DNA from: VRUE01 sp036379955
GTDB lineage: Bacteria > Actinomycetota > Thermoleophilia > Solirubrobacterales > 70-9
DNA length: 21,515 nucleotides
NCBI GenBank assembly: GCA_036379955.1
Contig: DASVFR010000043.1
Span: 1-21,515 of the forward strand
Reading direction: 5' to 3'
Made by a program: the position numbers and the translations under genes. Under the pieces are notes generated by a model. That model was not told the DNA's origin. It did no database searches and saw nothing but the letters and a program-made list of their open reading frames with translations. Shown here piece by piece: positions 4,649 through 11,390 of the stretch (the first letter of the stretch is position 1; every line of letters starts with the position of its first letter).

Positions 4649-6742
4649 TCAGCTCAGCGCGGGCTCGCCCGCGCGCAGCGCCGAGAGGACTCGGTCGGCG
4701 ACGGCCTCGCCGGTCAACCCGACCTCCTCGCGCAGCAGCGCCGGCTTGCCATGGGTGACGTAGCGGTCGGGAAGACCGACCCGCAGCACCCGCGCGCGCT
4801 CGCCGGGACGATCGGCGAAGGCGTCCTCGAGGTGCTCGAGCACGCCCGAGCCGAAGCCCCCGGGCAGGACGTTCTCCTCGATCGTCACTACCAGCTCGTG
4901 ACCGAGCGCCAACCGCTCCAGCAGCTCGGCGTCGAGCGGCTTGGCGAAACGGGCGTCGGCGACGGTGGCCTCTACCCCGTGCTCCGCGAGGATCCGAGAG
5001 GCGTCGAGCGCGACCGCGACCCCGTAGCCGTAGCCGAGCAGCGCCACACGCTCGCCGCTGGCCAGCAGCTCACCGCTGCCGATCGGGATCTCGCGCGGCG
5101 CGGTTGGCAGCGCGACCCCCTCGGCCGCCCCGCGCGGATAGCGCAGCGCGGCCGGACCGTCATGGGCGATAGCGGTACGCAGCATGTGAACCAGCATCGC
5201 CTCGTCGCGGGGCGCCATCACGACCACGTCCGGCAGCGGCCGGAAGTAGGAGACGTCGAAGGCGCCGTGGTGCGTCGGGCCGTCGTCGCCGACCAGCCCG
5301 GCGCGGTCCATGGCGAAGGTGACGTCGAGCTCCTGCAGGCAGACGTCGTGGATGATCTGGTCGTAGGCGCGCTGCAGGAATGTCGAGTAGATCGCGCAGA
5401 CCGGCTTTGCCCCCTGGATCGCCAGGCCCGAGGCGAGCAACACCGCGTTCTGCTCGGCGATGCCGACGTCGTAGTACTGCTCGGGCAGCTCGTCGGCGAG
5501 ATCCTGCAGGCCGGTCCCTCCCGCCATTGCCGCCGTGATCCCGACCACGCGACGATCGCGACGCGCCTCGGCGACGATCGCGTCGGCGAAAACCTGGGTG
5601 TACTGGGGTGGGGCGCTCGGCGCCGGCGGCACCTCGAGCCGCTCCGGCGCGATCGCCTCCGGCGAATCGGACTCCCGCACCTCGACCACCGGCCGACGGG
5701 CCTCAAACGTGTCCATATGTCCCGTTTCAGGCCCGTCGGCCGGTTTTTGGGCGCTTGCCGGCTGGCCGTCGACGATCGAGTGGGGCTTGGCGGCGTGCCA
5801 TTTCTCCATCCCCTCGAGACCACCGTCCTCGGCGGGAGCGAAGCCCTTGCCCTTGACCGTATGAATGTGGACGACGACTGGGCGGTCGGCGGCGAAGGCT
5901 TCGCGCAGCGCCTCGCGCAGGGCATGGACGTCATGGCCGTCGATCACGCCCATGTAGGCGAGGTCGAGCTCCTCGAAGAAGAGGCCGGGCGCCCAGTAGG
6001 CCTTGATCGCCGACTTGATCTCCGGCCCGAGCCGCTCGATCCGCTTGCCGAGCCCGAGCGGTAGCTTCGTCAGCCGGTCCTCGACGCCCTCGCGGGCGTG
6101 GAAGAGGCGCGGGTTGAGGCGCACGCGGTTGAAGTAGCGCGAGAGGGCCCCGACGTTGGGTGAGATCGACATCCCGTTGTCGTTGAGCACGATCACGATC
6201 GGGGTCTGCAGGCCGCCGGCCGCCTGCAACGCCTCGTAGGCGACCCCGCCGGTCAGCGCCCCGTCGCCTATGACGGCGGCCACTTTGCCGTCCTCGCCGA
6301 TGCCCTTGCGCATCGCCTCCTTCAGCCCGACCGCGTAGCCGATCGAGGTCGAGGCGTGGCCGGCGCCCATGACGTCGTGCTCGGACTCGAAGACCGAGCA
6401 GAAGGGCGCCAGGCCGCCGTACTGGCGGATCGTCGGCAGGCCCTCGCGGCGGCCGGTGAGGATCTTGTGCGGGTAAGCCTGGTGACCGACGTCCCAGAGC
6501 ACCTTGTCTCGCGGCGAGTCGAGCAGGCTGTGCAGCGCCACCGCCAGCTCGCAGGTGCCGAGGTTGGCGCCGAAGTGGCCGCCGATCTCGCCGATCGTGT
6601 CGATGATGTAGGTGCGCATCTCCTGCGCCACCCGCTGCAGCTGCGCGTCGTCGAGGCCGTGCAGGTCGGCGGGGCCGCCGATGCCGTCGAGCAGGCGCGG
6701 CTCGCCCCCCTCGCGTTCCGTCGCTTTTCCGTTCTCGCTCAT
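4649..6742 (-). CDS. dxs: 1-deoxy-D-xylulose-5-phosphate synthase, with an extended interdomain linker
   Basis: Dxs condenses pyruvate and glyceraldehyde-3-phosphate, using thiamine diphosphate and Mg, in the first step of the MEP isoprenoid pathway; DXP also feeds thiamine and pyridoxal synthesis. The N-terminal domain has GGHFGANLGTCELAVALH, DVGHQAYPHKILTGR and the thiamine-binding GDGALTGG with NDNGMSISPN. The pyrimidine domain carries the catalytic YDVGIAEQ and DRAGLVGDDGPTHHG. The C-terminal transketolase domain is complete. At 697 residues it is longer than the usual 620-640. The extra length lies around residues 320-385, a Pro/Glu/Ala-rich linker between the first two domains, and part of it is a palindromic element (5688-5744). 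The ATG overlaps the ispA stop (ATGA), so the two are translationally coupled and pathway-linked. Confidence 0.96.
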   Translation of the reverse strand: MSENGKATEREGGEPRLLDGIGGPADLHGLDDAQLQRVAQEMRTYIIDTIGEIGGHFGANLGTCELAVALHSLLDSPRDKVLWDVGHQAYPHKILTGRREGLPTIRQYGGLAPFCSVFESEHDVMGAGHASTSIGYAVGLKEAMRKGIGEDGKVAAVIGDGALTGGVAYEALQAAGGLQTPIVIVLNDNGMSISPNVGALSRYFNRVRLNPRLFHAREGVEDRLTKLPLGLGKRIERLGPEIKSAIKAYWAPGLFFEELDLAYMGVIDGHDVHALREALREAFAADRPVVVHIHTVKGKGFAPAEDGGLEGMEKWHAAKPHSIVDGQPASAQKPADGPETGHMDTFEARRPVVEVRESDSPEAIAPERLEVPPAPSAPPQYTQVFADAIVAEARRDRRVVGITAAMAGGTGLQDLADELPEQYYDVGIAEQNAVLLASGLAIQGAKPVCAIYSTFLQRAYDQIIHDVCLQELDVTFAMDRAGLVGDDGPTHHGAFDVSYFRPLPDVVVMAPRDEAMLVHMLRTAIAHDGPAALRYPRGAAEGVALPTAPREIPIGSGELLASGERVALLGYGYGVAVALDASRILAEHGVEATVADARFAKPLDAELLERLALGHELVVTIEENVLPGGFGSGVLEHLEDAFADRPGERARVLRVGLPDRYVTHGKPALLREEVGLTGEAVADRVLSALRAGEPALS
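5688..5744. repeat. Palindromic element inserted in frame within dxs
   Basis: Sixteen-bp perfect arms (5688-5703 and 5729-5744) continue, after one mismatch, as a further 5-bp pairing (AAACG/CGTTT), then a degenerate centre around 5716. The 49-bp core 5692-5740 begins GCCGACGGGCC and ends GGCCCGTCGGC. These ends are identical to those of the 49-bp palindrome at 16844-16892. It encodes about residues 333-352 of Dxs (ADGPETGHMDTFEARRP), inside a linker that family members lack or have shorter. Confidence 0.7.
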
Positions 6743-7602
6743 TCGTCTCTGGTGAAGATGTAGTCGGCTACCCGTCGCAGGTCGGACGCGTCGCCCTCGG
6801 CCTCGGCCAGGGCGCCGACGGCCTTCGCGTGGGACTCGGCAGCGAGCTCGCGCGCTCGCTCGAGGCCGAAGAGGCTGACGTAGGTGAGTTTGCCATGTCT
6901 CGCGTCCGTTCCGCGAGGCTTGCCGAGCTTCTCGACCGTCCCGGTCACGTCGAGGATGTCGTCGACGATCTGGAAGAGCACGCCCAGCTCGCTGGCGAAG
7001 CGGCGATAGGGGATTGTCTCAGGTTCGCCGAGGCCGGCGAGGACGAGGACGACGCCGACCGAGGCCGCGATCAGCCGCCCGGTCTTCAGCTCGTGCACCG
7101 CGCGCAAGCCCTCGGCGTCGCGATGGGCGCCCTGCACGTCGACGTACTGGCCGCCGACCATGCCGTCGACCCCGGTCGCCGCGCTCAGCTCGCGCAGCGC
7201 CGCCAGCACCCGGGCCGGCTCACCGGGCTGCTCGCAGAAGAGCCGCACCGCCTCGGCGAAGAGGCCGTCGCCGGCGAGGATCGCCACGTCCTCGCCGTAC
7301 TTGACGTGGGAGGTCGGCTGCCCGCGGCGCAGGTCGTCGTCGTCCATCGCCGGCAGGTCGTCGTGGATCAGCGAGTAGGTGTGGATCAGCTCGAGCGCGC
7401 AGGCGGCACGCAGGAAGCCCTCCGGCTCGGCCCCGAGCGCCCGCGCCGTCGCCAGCGCCAGGACGGGACGAACGCGCTTGCCGCCGGCGAGCAGCGAGTA
7501 GCGCATCGCCTCCTCCAGGCCGGCGGCCGGGCTGGGATCGACGAAGCGCAGCCGCTCCAGCTCGGCGTCGACCAGGGCGCGCAGGTCCTCCGGATAGCTC
7601 AC
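6739..7602 (-). CDS. ispA: Short-chain polyprenyl diphosphate synthase, farnesyl diphosphate synthase type
   Basis: It condenses isopentenyl diphosphate with allylic diphosphates. The 287-residue protein has GGKRVRP (40-46), the first aspartate-rich motif DDLPAMD (81-87, the DDx4D form of bacterial farnesyl/geranyl synthases), then RRGQPTSH, KTG for diphosphate binding, and the second motif DDILD (214-218). The residues before the first motif (HTYSLIHDD) match E. coli IspA closely, with an aromatic residue five positions upstream that limits chain length to about C15; a geranylgeranyl product is not excluded. The start is a GTG at 7602, since a stop codon lies six codons upstream. Its GGAAG ribosome site is buried in a 17-bp hairpin. 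The stop overlaps the dxs start. Confidence 0.92.
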   Translation of the reverse strand: MSYPEDLRALVDAELERLRFVDPSPAAGLEEAMRYSLLAGGKRVRPVLALATARALGAEPEGFLRAACALELIHTYSLIHDDLPAMDDDDLRRGQPTSHVKYGEDVAILAGDGLFAEAVRLFCEQPGEPARVLAALRELSAATGVDGMVGGQYVDVQGAHRDAEGLRAVHELKTGRLIAASVGVVLVLAGLGEPETIPYRRFASELGVLFQIVDDILDVTGTVEKLGKPRGTDARHGKLTYVSLFGLERARELAAESHAKAVGALAEAEGDASDLRRVADYIFTRDE

Positions 7603-7605
7603 GGC

Positions 7606-7652
7606 TTCCGGCGCGCCTTATGTGGGCATGGGCGGCATAAAGCGCACCGGAA
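7606..7652 (-). promoter_or_regulatory. 17-bp hairpin covering the ispA ribosome binding site
   Basis: On the minus-strand RNA, TTCCGGTGCGCTTTATG (7652-7636) pairs at all 17 positions with CATAAGGCGCGCCGGAA (7622-7606), using two G-U pairs, around a 13-nt loop. The last bases of the 3' arm, GGAA, are the ispA ribosome site, and the GTG follows 3 nt later. On the plus strand the two wobbles would be C-A mismatches, so the structure fits the mRNA rather than the antisense. It lies between the small ORF's stop (7664) and ispA. Confidence 0.6.
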
Positions 7653-7663
7653 CGGAGTAGGAG

Positions 7664-7834
7664 TCACCCCGCCTCGCCCTCGCGGGCGCGACGGTTGGCC
7701 TCCTCGACCGCCTCGGCCGAGAGCTCCGCCGCCTCGTTGGCCAACTCGGCCGCGCGGGCGTCGTCGCCCTCGCCCTCGAGCTCGCGGCCGATCGCGCCGA
7801 GCCGCTCGGCGATCTCGCGCAGCCGCTCGCTCAT
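7664..7834 (-). CDS. 56-residue acidic helical protein, unknown; occupies the usual xseB slot
   Basis: MSERLREIAERLGAIGRELE opens a 56-residue, Ala/Glu/Arg-rich sequence that should be almost entirely helical, possibly a helical hairpin broken at GEGDD (about 21-25). Its ATG overlaps the nusB stop as ATGA, which, with its place in the operon, is the main argument that it is real. Exonuclease VII small subunit (XseB) genes often sit between nusB and ispA and are similarly small. However, the XseB signature (LE-x-IV-xx-LE, then a Leu/Glu-spaced YExG) is not evident and no xseA is next to it. I therefore leave it unnamed. Confidence 0.6.
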   Translation of the reverse strand: MSERLREIAERLGAIGRELEGEGDDARAAELANEAAELSAEAVEEANRRAREGEAG

Positions 7835-8211
7835 GAGACACTCTCCCGCTCGCGCGCAACCGCGCCGAGCACGCCGTTGACGAAGCCCGGTGCGTCGGCA
7901 CCGCAGTACTCCTTGGCCAACTCGACCGCCTCGTCGATCGCGACCTCGGTCGGCACGTCCTCGCAGTAGGCCATCTCGTAGAGGGCCACCCGCATCGCAT
8001 TGCGCTCCAGCGGCGCGATCCGCTCCAGCTCCCAGCCCTTGGCGTGGGCGGCGATCAACGCGTCGAGCTGCTCGCGGCGCGCCTCGACCCCGGCCGCGAG
8101 CTCGCGCGTGAACGGGCGCGACTCGGCGACCAGCTCCTCGAGCGGGCGCCCGGTGACGTCGCGCTGGTAGCAGGCGAAGACGGCGTCGCGGCGTTGGTCG
8201 GACCTGCGCAT
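7831..8211 (-). CDS. nusB: Transcription antitermination factor NusB
   Basis: NusB binds the boxA RNA with NusE/S10 and promotes processive transcription, chiefly of rRNA operons. The 126-residue protein has the normal size and the helical-bundle pattern. It opens RRSDQRRDAVFACYQRDV. The conserved second half is LERIAPLERNAMRVALYEM followed by DVPTEVAIDEAVELAKEYC and GFVNGVLGAVARE. The ATG at 8211 lies 34 bp after the efp stop, so the genes are probably cotranscribed. The stop overlaps the start of the next small ORF by ATGA. Confidence 0.94.
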   Translation of the reverse strand: MRRSDQRRDAVFACYQRDVTGRPLEELVAESRPFTRELAAGVEARREQLDALIAAHAKGWELERIAPLERNAMRVALYEMAYCEDVPTEVAIDEAVELAKEYCGADAPGFVNGVLGAVARERESVS

Positions 8212-8245
8212 CGAGATCTATTCTCGCGCTCCGGCCGGTCGGGCC

Positions 8246-8806
8246 CTAGGCCCGCGAGACGTACTCGCCGCTGCGGGTGTCGACGCGGACCATCTCGCCC
8301 TCCTCGATGAAGAGCGGCACCTGGACGATGACGCCCGACTCCAGGGTCGCCGGCTTGTTGCCGCCGCCCGAGGCGGTGTCGCCCTTCACGCCGGGCTCGG
8401 TCTGAGTCACCTTCATGTCGATCGCGCTCGCCACCTGCACGTCGGACGGCCGTTCGTCGACGAAGAGGACCTCGACCTCGGCGTTGGGCAGCACCCAGCG
8501 CATCGCCTCGCCGGCGACGTCGCGCGGGATCTCGATCTGCTCGTAGTCCCGCGTGTCCATGAAGACGACGGCCTCGCCGGAGTCATAGAGGTACTGCATC
8601 TTGCGCGACTCGGTCCGCACCGGGCGGAACTTCTCCCCCGCCCGAAAGGTCTTGTCCTGCACCGTGCCGTCCTCGATCTTGCGCAGCTTGGTGCGCACGA
8701 AGGCGCCGCCCTTGCCCGGCTTGACGTGCTGGAACTCGAGGATGCGGAAGATCGTCCCGTCGATCTCGATGTGCGAGCCGTTCTTGAATTCGTTGGTCGA
8801 AATCAC
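8246..8806 (-). CDS. efp: Translation elongation factor P
   Basis: EF-P binds between the P and E sites of stalled ribosomes and speeds peptide bond formation at polyproline stretches. The 186-residue protein has the expected three beta-barrel domains. The tip loop of domain 1 reads KPGKGGAF with Lys32 at the position that is modified or acts unmodified in other bacteria; which applies here cannot be told, and no epmA/epmB or ymfI-like gene is in the window. The domain 3 end GEYVSRA is typical. It starts with GTG at 8806, with AGGA about 9 nt upstream. It heads the efp-nusB-ORF-ispA-dxs series, and its promoter must lie in the 62-bp gap it shares with the divergent secreted-protein gene. Confidence 0.95.
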   Translation of the reverse strand: MISTNEFKNGSHIEIDGTIFRILEFQHVKPGKGGAFVRTKLRKIEDGTVQDKTFRAGEKFRPVRTESRKMQYLYDSGEAVVFMDTRDYEQIEIPRDVAGEAMRWVLPNAEVEVLFVDERPSDVQVASAIDMKVTQTEPGVKGDTASGGGNKPATLESGVIVQVPLFIEEGEMVRVDTRSGEYVSRA

Positions 8807-8845
8807 GGCGGCGAATCCTAGACAGACCGGCCGCTGAGGGGAGCC

Positions 8846-8858
8846 CGTAAGCTTTACG
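8846..8858. promoter_or_regulatory. Small palindrome in the divergent efp / secreted-protein gap
   Basis: CGTAA-GCT-TTACG lies 11 bp before the plus-strand ATG. TAAGCT (8848-8853) could serve as a -10 element toward the secreted protein, and TAGGAT on the minus strand (8821-8816) as one toward efp. No good -35 hexamers are seen, so this is a weak call. Confidence 0.25.
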
Positions 8859-8868
8859 AGGCCAGGGA

Positions 8869-9369
8869 ATGAAGGGGATCGTCGGCATCATCGCGCTTGC
8901 CCTCGCCGCGACGACGTTCTTCGCCGGCGCGGTCGCCGGTGCCGAAGAGCCGACCGCGCCGCGCGCCGAATACGTCGCCCGGGTCGAGCCGATCTGCGAA
9001 GCGAACACGCTCGCCAACAAACGGATCCTCAAGGACGTCCGGACGAAGGCGCGGAGCAAGGACCCGGAGAAGGTCAAGGCCGCCGGCGCTCAGTTCATCC
9101 ACGCCGCCGCCGCCTTCGGCTCGACGGTGGGCAAGATTGCCGCCGTGCCGCCGCCGCCCGAGGACGAAGCGCGCCTGCACCGCTGGATCGAACGCCTGCG
9201 CGTCGTGCAGGCCAACCTGCGTCACCTGGGCAAAGCGCTGAAGCGGCTCCAGATGATCAAAGCTGCGCACGAAGCAATCCGGGTCGAACGCAGCGGCAAC
9301 GCCGCCAACAACATCGGCTTCGCATTCGGCTTCCGCTACTGCCGGATCACGCCGTCGCGCTTCACCTGA
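8869..9369 (+). CDS. Small secreted alpha-helical protein, function unknown
   Basis: The 166-residue product begins with a signal peptide (MKGIVGIIALALAATTFFAG, then AVAGAEE), with cleavage expected near residue 25. The mature part is basic and mostly helical. It starts APRAEYVARVEPICEANTLANK, has a Pro-rich hinge (VPPPPEDEARLHRWIERL) and ends GFAFGFRYCRITPSRFT. Only two cysteines remain after cleavage, one near each end (PIC and RYC), so one disulphide is likely. The YVARVEPICEAN pattern resembles small exported proteins that I associate with Thermoleophilia and that have no assigned role; that comparison is from memory. The ATG at 8869 follows AGGG closely. It is divergent from efp, and its stop is one base from the stop of the convergent SDR gene. 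Confidence 0.75.
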   Translation: MKGIVGIIALALAATTFFAGAVAGAEEPTAPRAEYVARVEPICEANTLANKRILKDVRTKARSKDPEKVKAAGAQFIHAAAAFGSTVGKIAAVPPPPEDEARLHRWIERLRVVQANLRHLGKALKRLQMIKAAHEAIRVERSGNAANNIGFAFGFRYCRITPSRFT

Positions 9370-9370
9370 G

Positions 9371-10180
9371 CTACGGGGCTTCGGATTCGGCCGCGGTGCT
9401 CGTCGTCAGCCGCTCCGCCGAGCCGCCGGCCAGCACGCGCCGGGTCAAACCCGGCAGCAGGATGCGGGCGACGGCGGCCAGGCCGTAGGCGCGGGGGACG
9501 TAGCGCTCGGCCTTGCCCCGCAGGCCGGCCTCGACGATCGCCTCGGCGACCCGCTCGGGCTTGGAGACGATCCAGCGGGTCAACGCCCGCTCGCGCAGCT
9601 CGGTTGCCGGGAAGCCCTCGGTGGCGATGAAGCCCGGCAGGACGAGGCCGACGTGGACGCCGTGCGCGCGCTCCTCGCCATAGAGCGAGTCGCTCCAGCC
9701 GATCAGGGCGAACTTGCTCGCCGAGTAGGAGCCGGTGCCGGCGCGGGCGACGCGGCCGGCGGTGCTGGCGACGTTGACGATCGCGCTCGGCGCGGAGGCG
9801 TGCAGCGCCGGCAGCAGAGCCTCGGTGAGGCGGACGACGGCGTCGAGGTTGAGCTCCATGTGGCGCTGGACGTTGGCGTAGCCCCCCTCGGCGAACGTCC
9901 CCCGCCAGGCGGCGCCGGCGTTGTTGACGAGCAGCGTCAGGCGTCCTCCCCGCTCGGCGACGTGAGCCGCGACCCGCGCCGGCGCGCCGGCGTCCGTGAG
10001 GTCGGCCGCGACCCAGCTCGCCTCGCAGGGCAGCGACTCGGCCAGCGCCAGCAGGCGCTCCTCGCGGCGGGCGACGAGGACCAGCCGCGCCCCCGGCTCC
10101 CGCGCCAGGCGCCGCGCGGTCGCCTCGCCGATGCCGCTGGAGGCGCCGGTGACGACGGCGACGATCCCGCTCCTGCTCAC
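9371..10180 (-). CDS. Short-chain dehydrogenase/reductase (classical SDR)
   Basis: This is an NAD(P)H-dependent oxidoreductase of unknown substrate, 269 residues from the chosen start. The Rossmann dinucleotide motif is TGASSGIG (11-18), with ARREER (37-42) favouring NADP. NNAG is at 86-89, the catalytic serine in NVAST (139), and YSASK (152-156) supplies Tyr and Lys. LPGFIATEGF follows as in family members, and the C-terminal 40 residues form an apolar, Arg-capped tail. The frame extends to 10273, but that would run into the divergent M42 gene and has no family character. The GTG at 10180 starts MSRSGIVAVVTGASSGIG and is preferred. No neighbour indicates the pathway. Confidence 0.88.
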   Translation of the reverse strand: MSRSGIVAVVTGASSGIGEATARRLAREPGARLVLVARREERLLALAESLPCEASWVAADLTDAGAPARVAAHVAERGGRLTLLVNNAGAAWRGTFAEGGYANVQRHMELNLDAVVRLTEALLPALHASAPSAIVNVASTAGRVARAGTGSYSASKFALIGWSDSLYGEERAHGVHVGLVLPGFIATEGFPATELRERALTRWIVSKPERVAEAIVEAGLRGKAERYVPRAYGLAAVARILLPGLTRRVLAGGSAERLTTSTAAESEAP

Positions 10181-10194
10181 CCGAGCAACGCTAT

Positions 10195-10229
10195 TCGATT
10201 TCTCAACATCGGACGTCGGTCCGAATCGA
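10195..10229. promoter_or_regulatory. Nested inverted repeats in the SDR / M42 divergent promoter region
   Basis: CGGAC-GTCG-GTCCG (10210-10223) is a compact dyad. An outer TCGATT (10195-10200) pairs with AATCGA (10224-10229). It fills most of the 64-bp gap between the divergent starts at 10180 and 10245. CATACT (10230-10235) could be a -10 toward the M42 gene, giving an almost leaderless message. Confidence 0.3.
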
Positions 10230-10244
10230 CATACTGGCGGCCGC

Positions 10245-11297
10245 ATGAGTTCGACTCCGGAACTGCTCGACAAGCTCCTCCGGGTGCCCGCGCCCTCCGG
10301 CTACGAGGCGCCCGCCGCCGAGCTCTGGCGCGAGGAGGCCTCCTTCGCCGCGGTCTCCGCCGACGGCATCGGCTCCTCGATCGCCCGCCTCGGCACGGCC
10401 TCGCCGCTGCTCGCCGTCGTCGGCCACATCGACGAGATCGGCCTCGTCGTGCGCCACATCGACGAGAAGGGCTTCCTCTGGTTCGCGCCGATCGGCGGCT
10501 GGGACCCGCAGATCCTGGTCGGCCAGCGGGTCGTGGTCCAGGGCCCCGGCGGCCCGGTGCCGGGCGTGGTCGGCCGCCGCCCCCTGCACCTGCTCGACGC
10601 CGAGGCGCGCAAGAAGGTGGTCGAGATGAAAGGCATGCACATCGACGTCGGCGCGGCGGACCGCGACGAGGCGGCCGGGATGGTCCGCGTCGGCGACGCC
10701 GCCGTGATCGCCAGCGACCCCTCGAGCCTGGCTGGCGAGCGCGTCGTCTCGCGCTCGATGGACAACCGGCTCGGCGCCTACGTCGCCCTCGAGGCGCTGC
10801 GCCGCTGCCACGAGCGCGGTTCGCTCGACGGCGCCAGCTTCGCCGCGATCGCCGCCGTGCAGGAGGAGATCGGGCTCTTCGGCGCGCGCACCTCGGCCTT
10901 CGCGGTCGAACCCGACCTCGCGGTCGTCGTCGACGTCACCCACGCCACCGACGCGCCCGGCATCGACGAGAAGGAGCTGGGCTCGCACGAGCTCGGCTCG
11001 GGCCCTGTGATCTTCCGCGGCGCGACCCTCTCCCCCAAGGTCTTCGAGCTGCTGGTCGAGACCGCCGAGGAGGCCGGGATCGAGCACACCCTCGGCGCCA
11101 CCGGGAACTCGACCGGAACCGACGCCGACGGCGTCCAGTTCTCCCGCTCCGGCATCCCCACCGGCCTCGTCGCGATTCCCCTGCGCTACATGCACTCCCC
11201 GGTCGAGATGGTCGATCTGCGCGACGTCGAGGCCGCGGTCGAGCTGATTGCCGCCTTCGCGGCACGCTTGGACAACCAGGTGGATCTTTCACGCTGA
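10245..11297 (+). CDS. M42-family metallo-aminopeptidase (glutamyl aminopeptidase / TET type)
   Basis: M42 enzymes are cytosolic, usually dodecameric, two-metal aminopeptidases that trim peptides released by larger proteases; some members are annotated as endoglucanases in error. The 350-residue protein has all the metal and catalytic positions: GHIDEIG (His61, Asp63), SMDNR (Asp173, the bridging metal ligand), QEEIG (Glu207 and Glu208, base and ligand), VVDVTHATD (Asp230) and YMHSPVE (His317). The PDZ-like insert lies at about 75-165. The ATG at 10245 gives the expected MSSTPELLDKLLRVPAPSGYE start. It stands alone, divergent from the SDR and convergent with the diguanylate cyclase. Exact specificity is not readable. 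Confidence 0.9.
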   Translation: MSSTPELLDKLLRVPAPSGYEAPAAELWREEASFAAVSADGIGSSIARLGTASPLLAVVGHIDEIGLVVRHIDEKGFLWFAPIGGWDPQILVGQRVVVQGPGGPVPGVVGRRPLHLLDAEARKKVVEMKGMHIDVGAADRDEAAGMVRVGDAAVIASDPSSLAGERVVSRSMDNRLGAYVALEALRRCHERGSLDGASFAAIAAVQEEIGLFGARTSAFAVEPDLAVVVDVTHATDAPGIDEKELGSHELGSGPVIFRGATLSPKVFELLVETAEEAGIEHTLGATGNSTGTDADGVQFSRSGIPTGLVAIPLRYMHSPVEMVDLRDVEAAVELIAAFAARLDNQVDLSR

Positions 11298-11300
11298 CGA

Positions 11301-11389
11301 GGTCCAGGCGCCACCAGGCAAGGACGCAGGGAGCGAAGCGTGCTCCGCACGCGAGCGACCGAGGACGCCGCATGGCGGCGCCTGGGGCC
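11301..11389. terminator. Large hairpin between convergent genes, likely bidirectional terminator
   Basis: GGTCCAGGCGCC (11301-11312) pairs with GGCGCCTGGGGCC (11377-11389), 12 bp with a one-base bulge. Inside is a GCGTGC-TCC-GCACGC hairpin (11338-11352). It exactly fills the gap between the M42 stop (11297) and the cyclase stop (11391). No U-run follows, so termination would not be canonical. Length and internal order are more than a terminator needs. Confidence 0.4.
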
Positions 11390-11390
11390 G

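Noticed and set aside
7664..7834. Calling the 56-residue ORF XseB
   Set aside because: Position suggests it, but the XseB sequence signature and a neighbouring xseA are absent.
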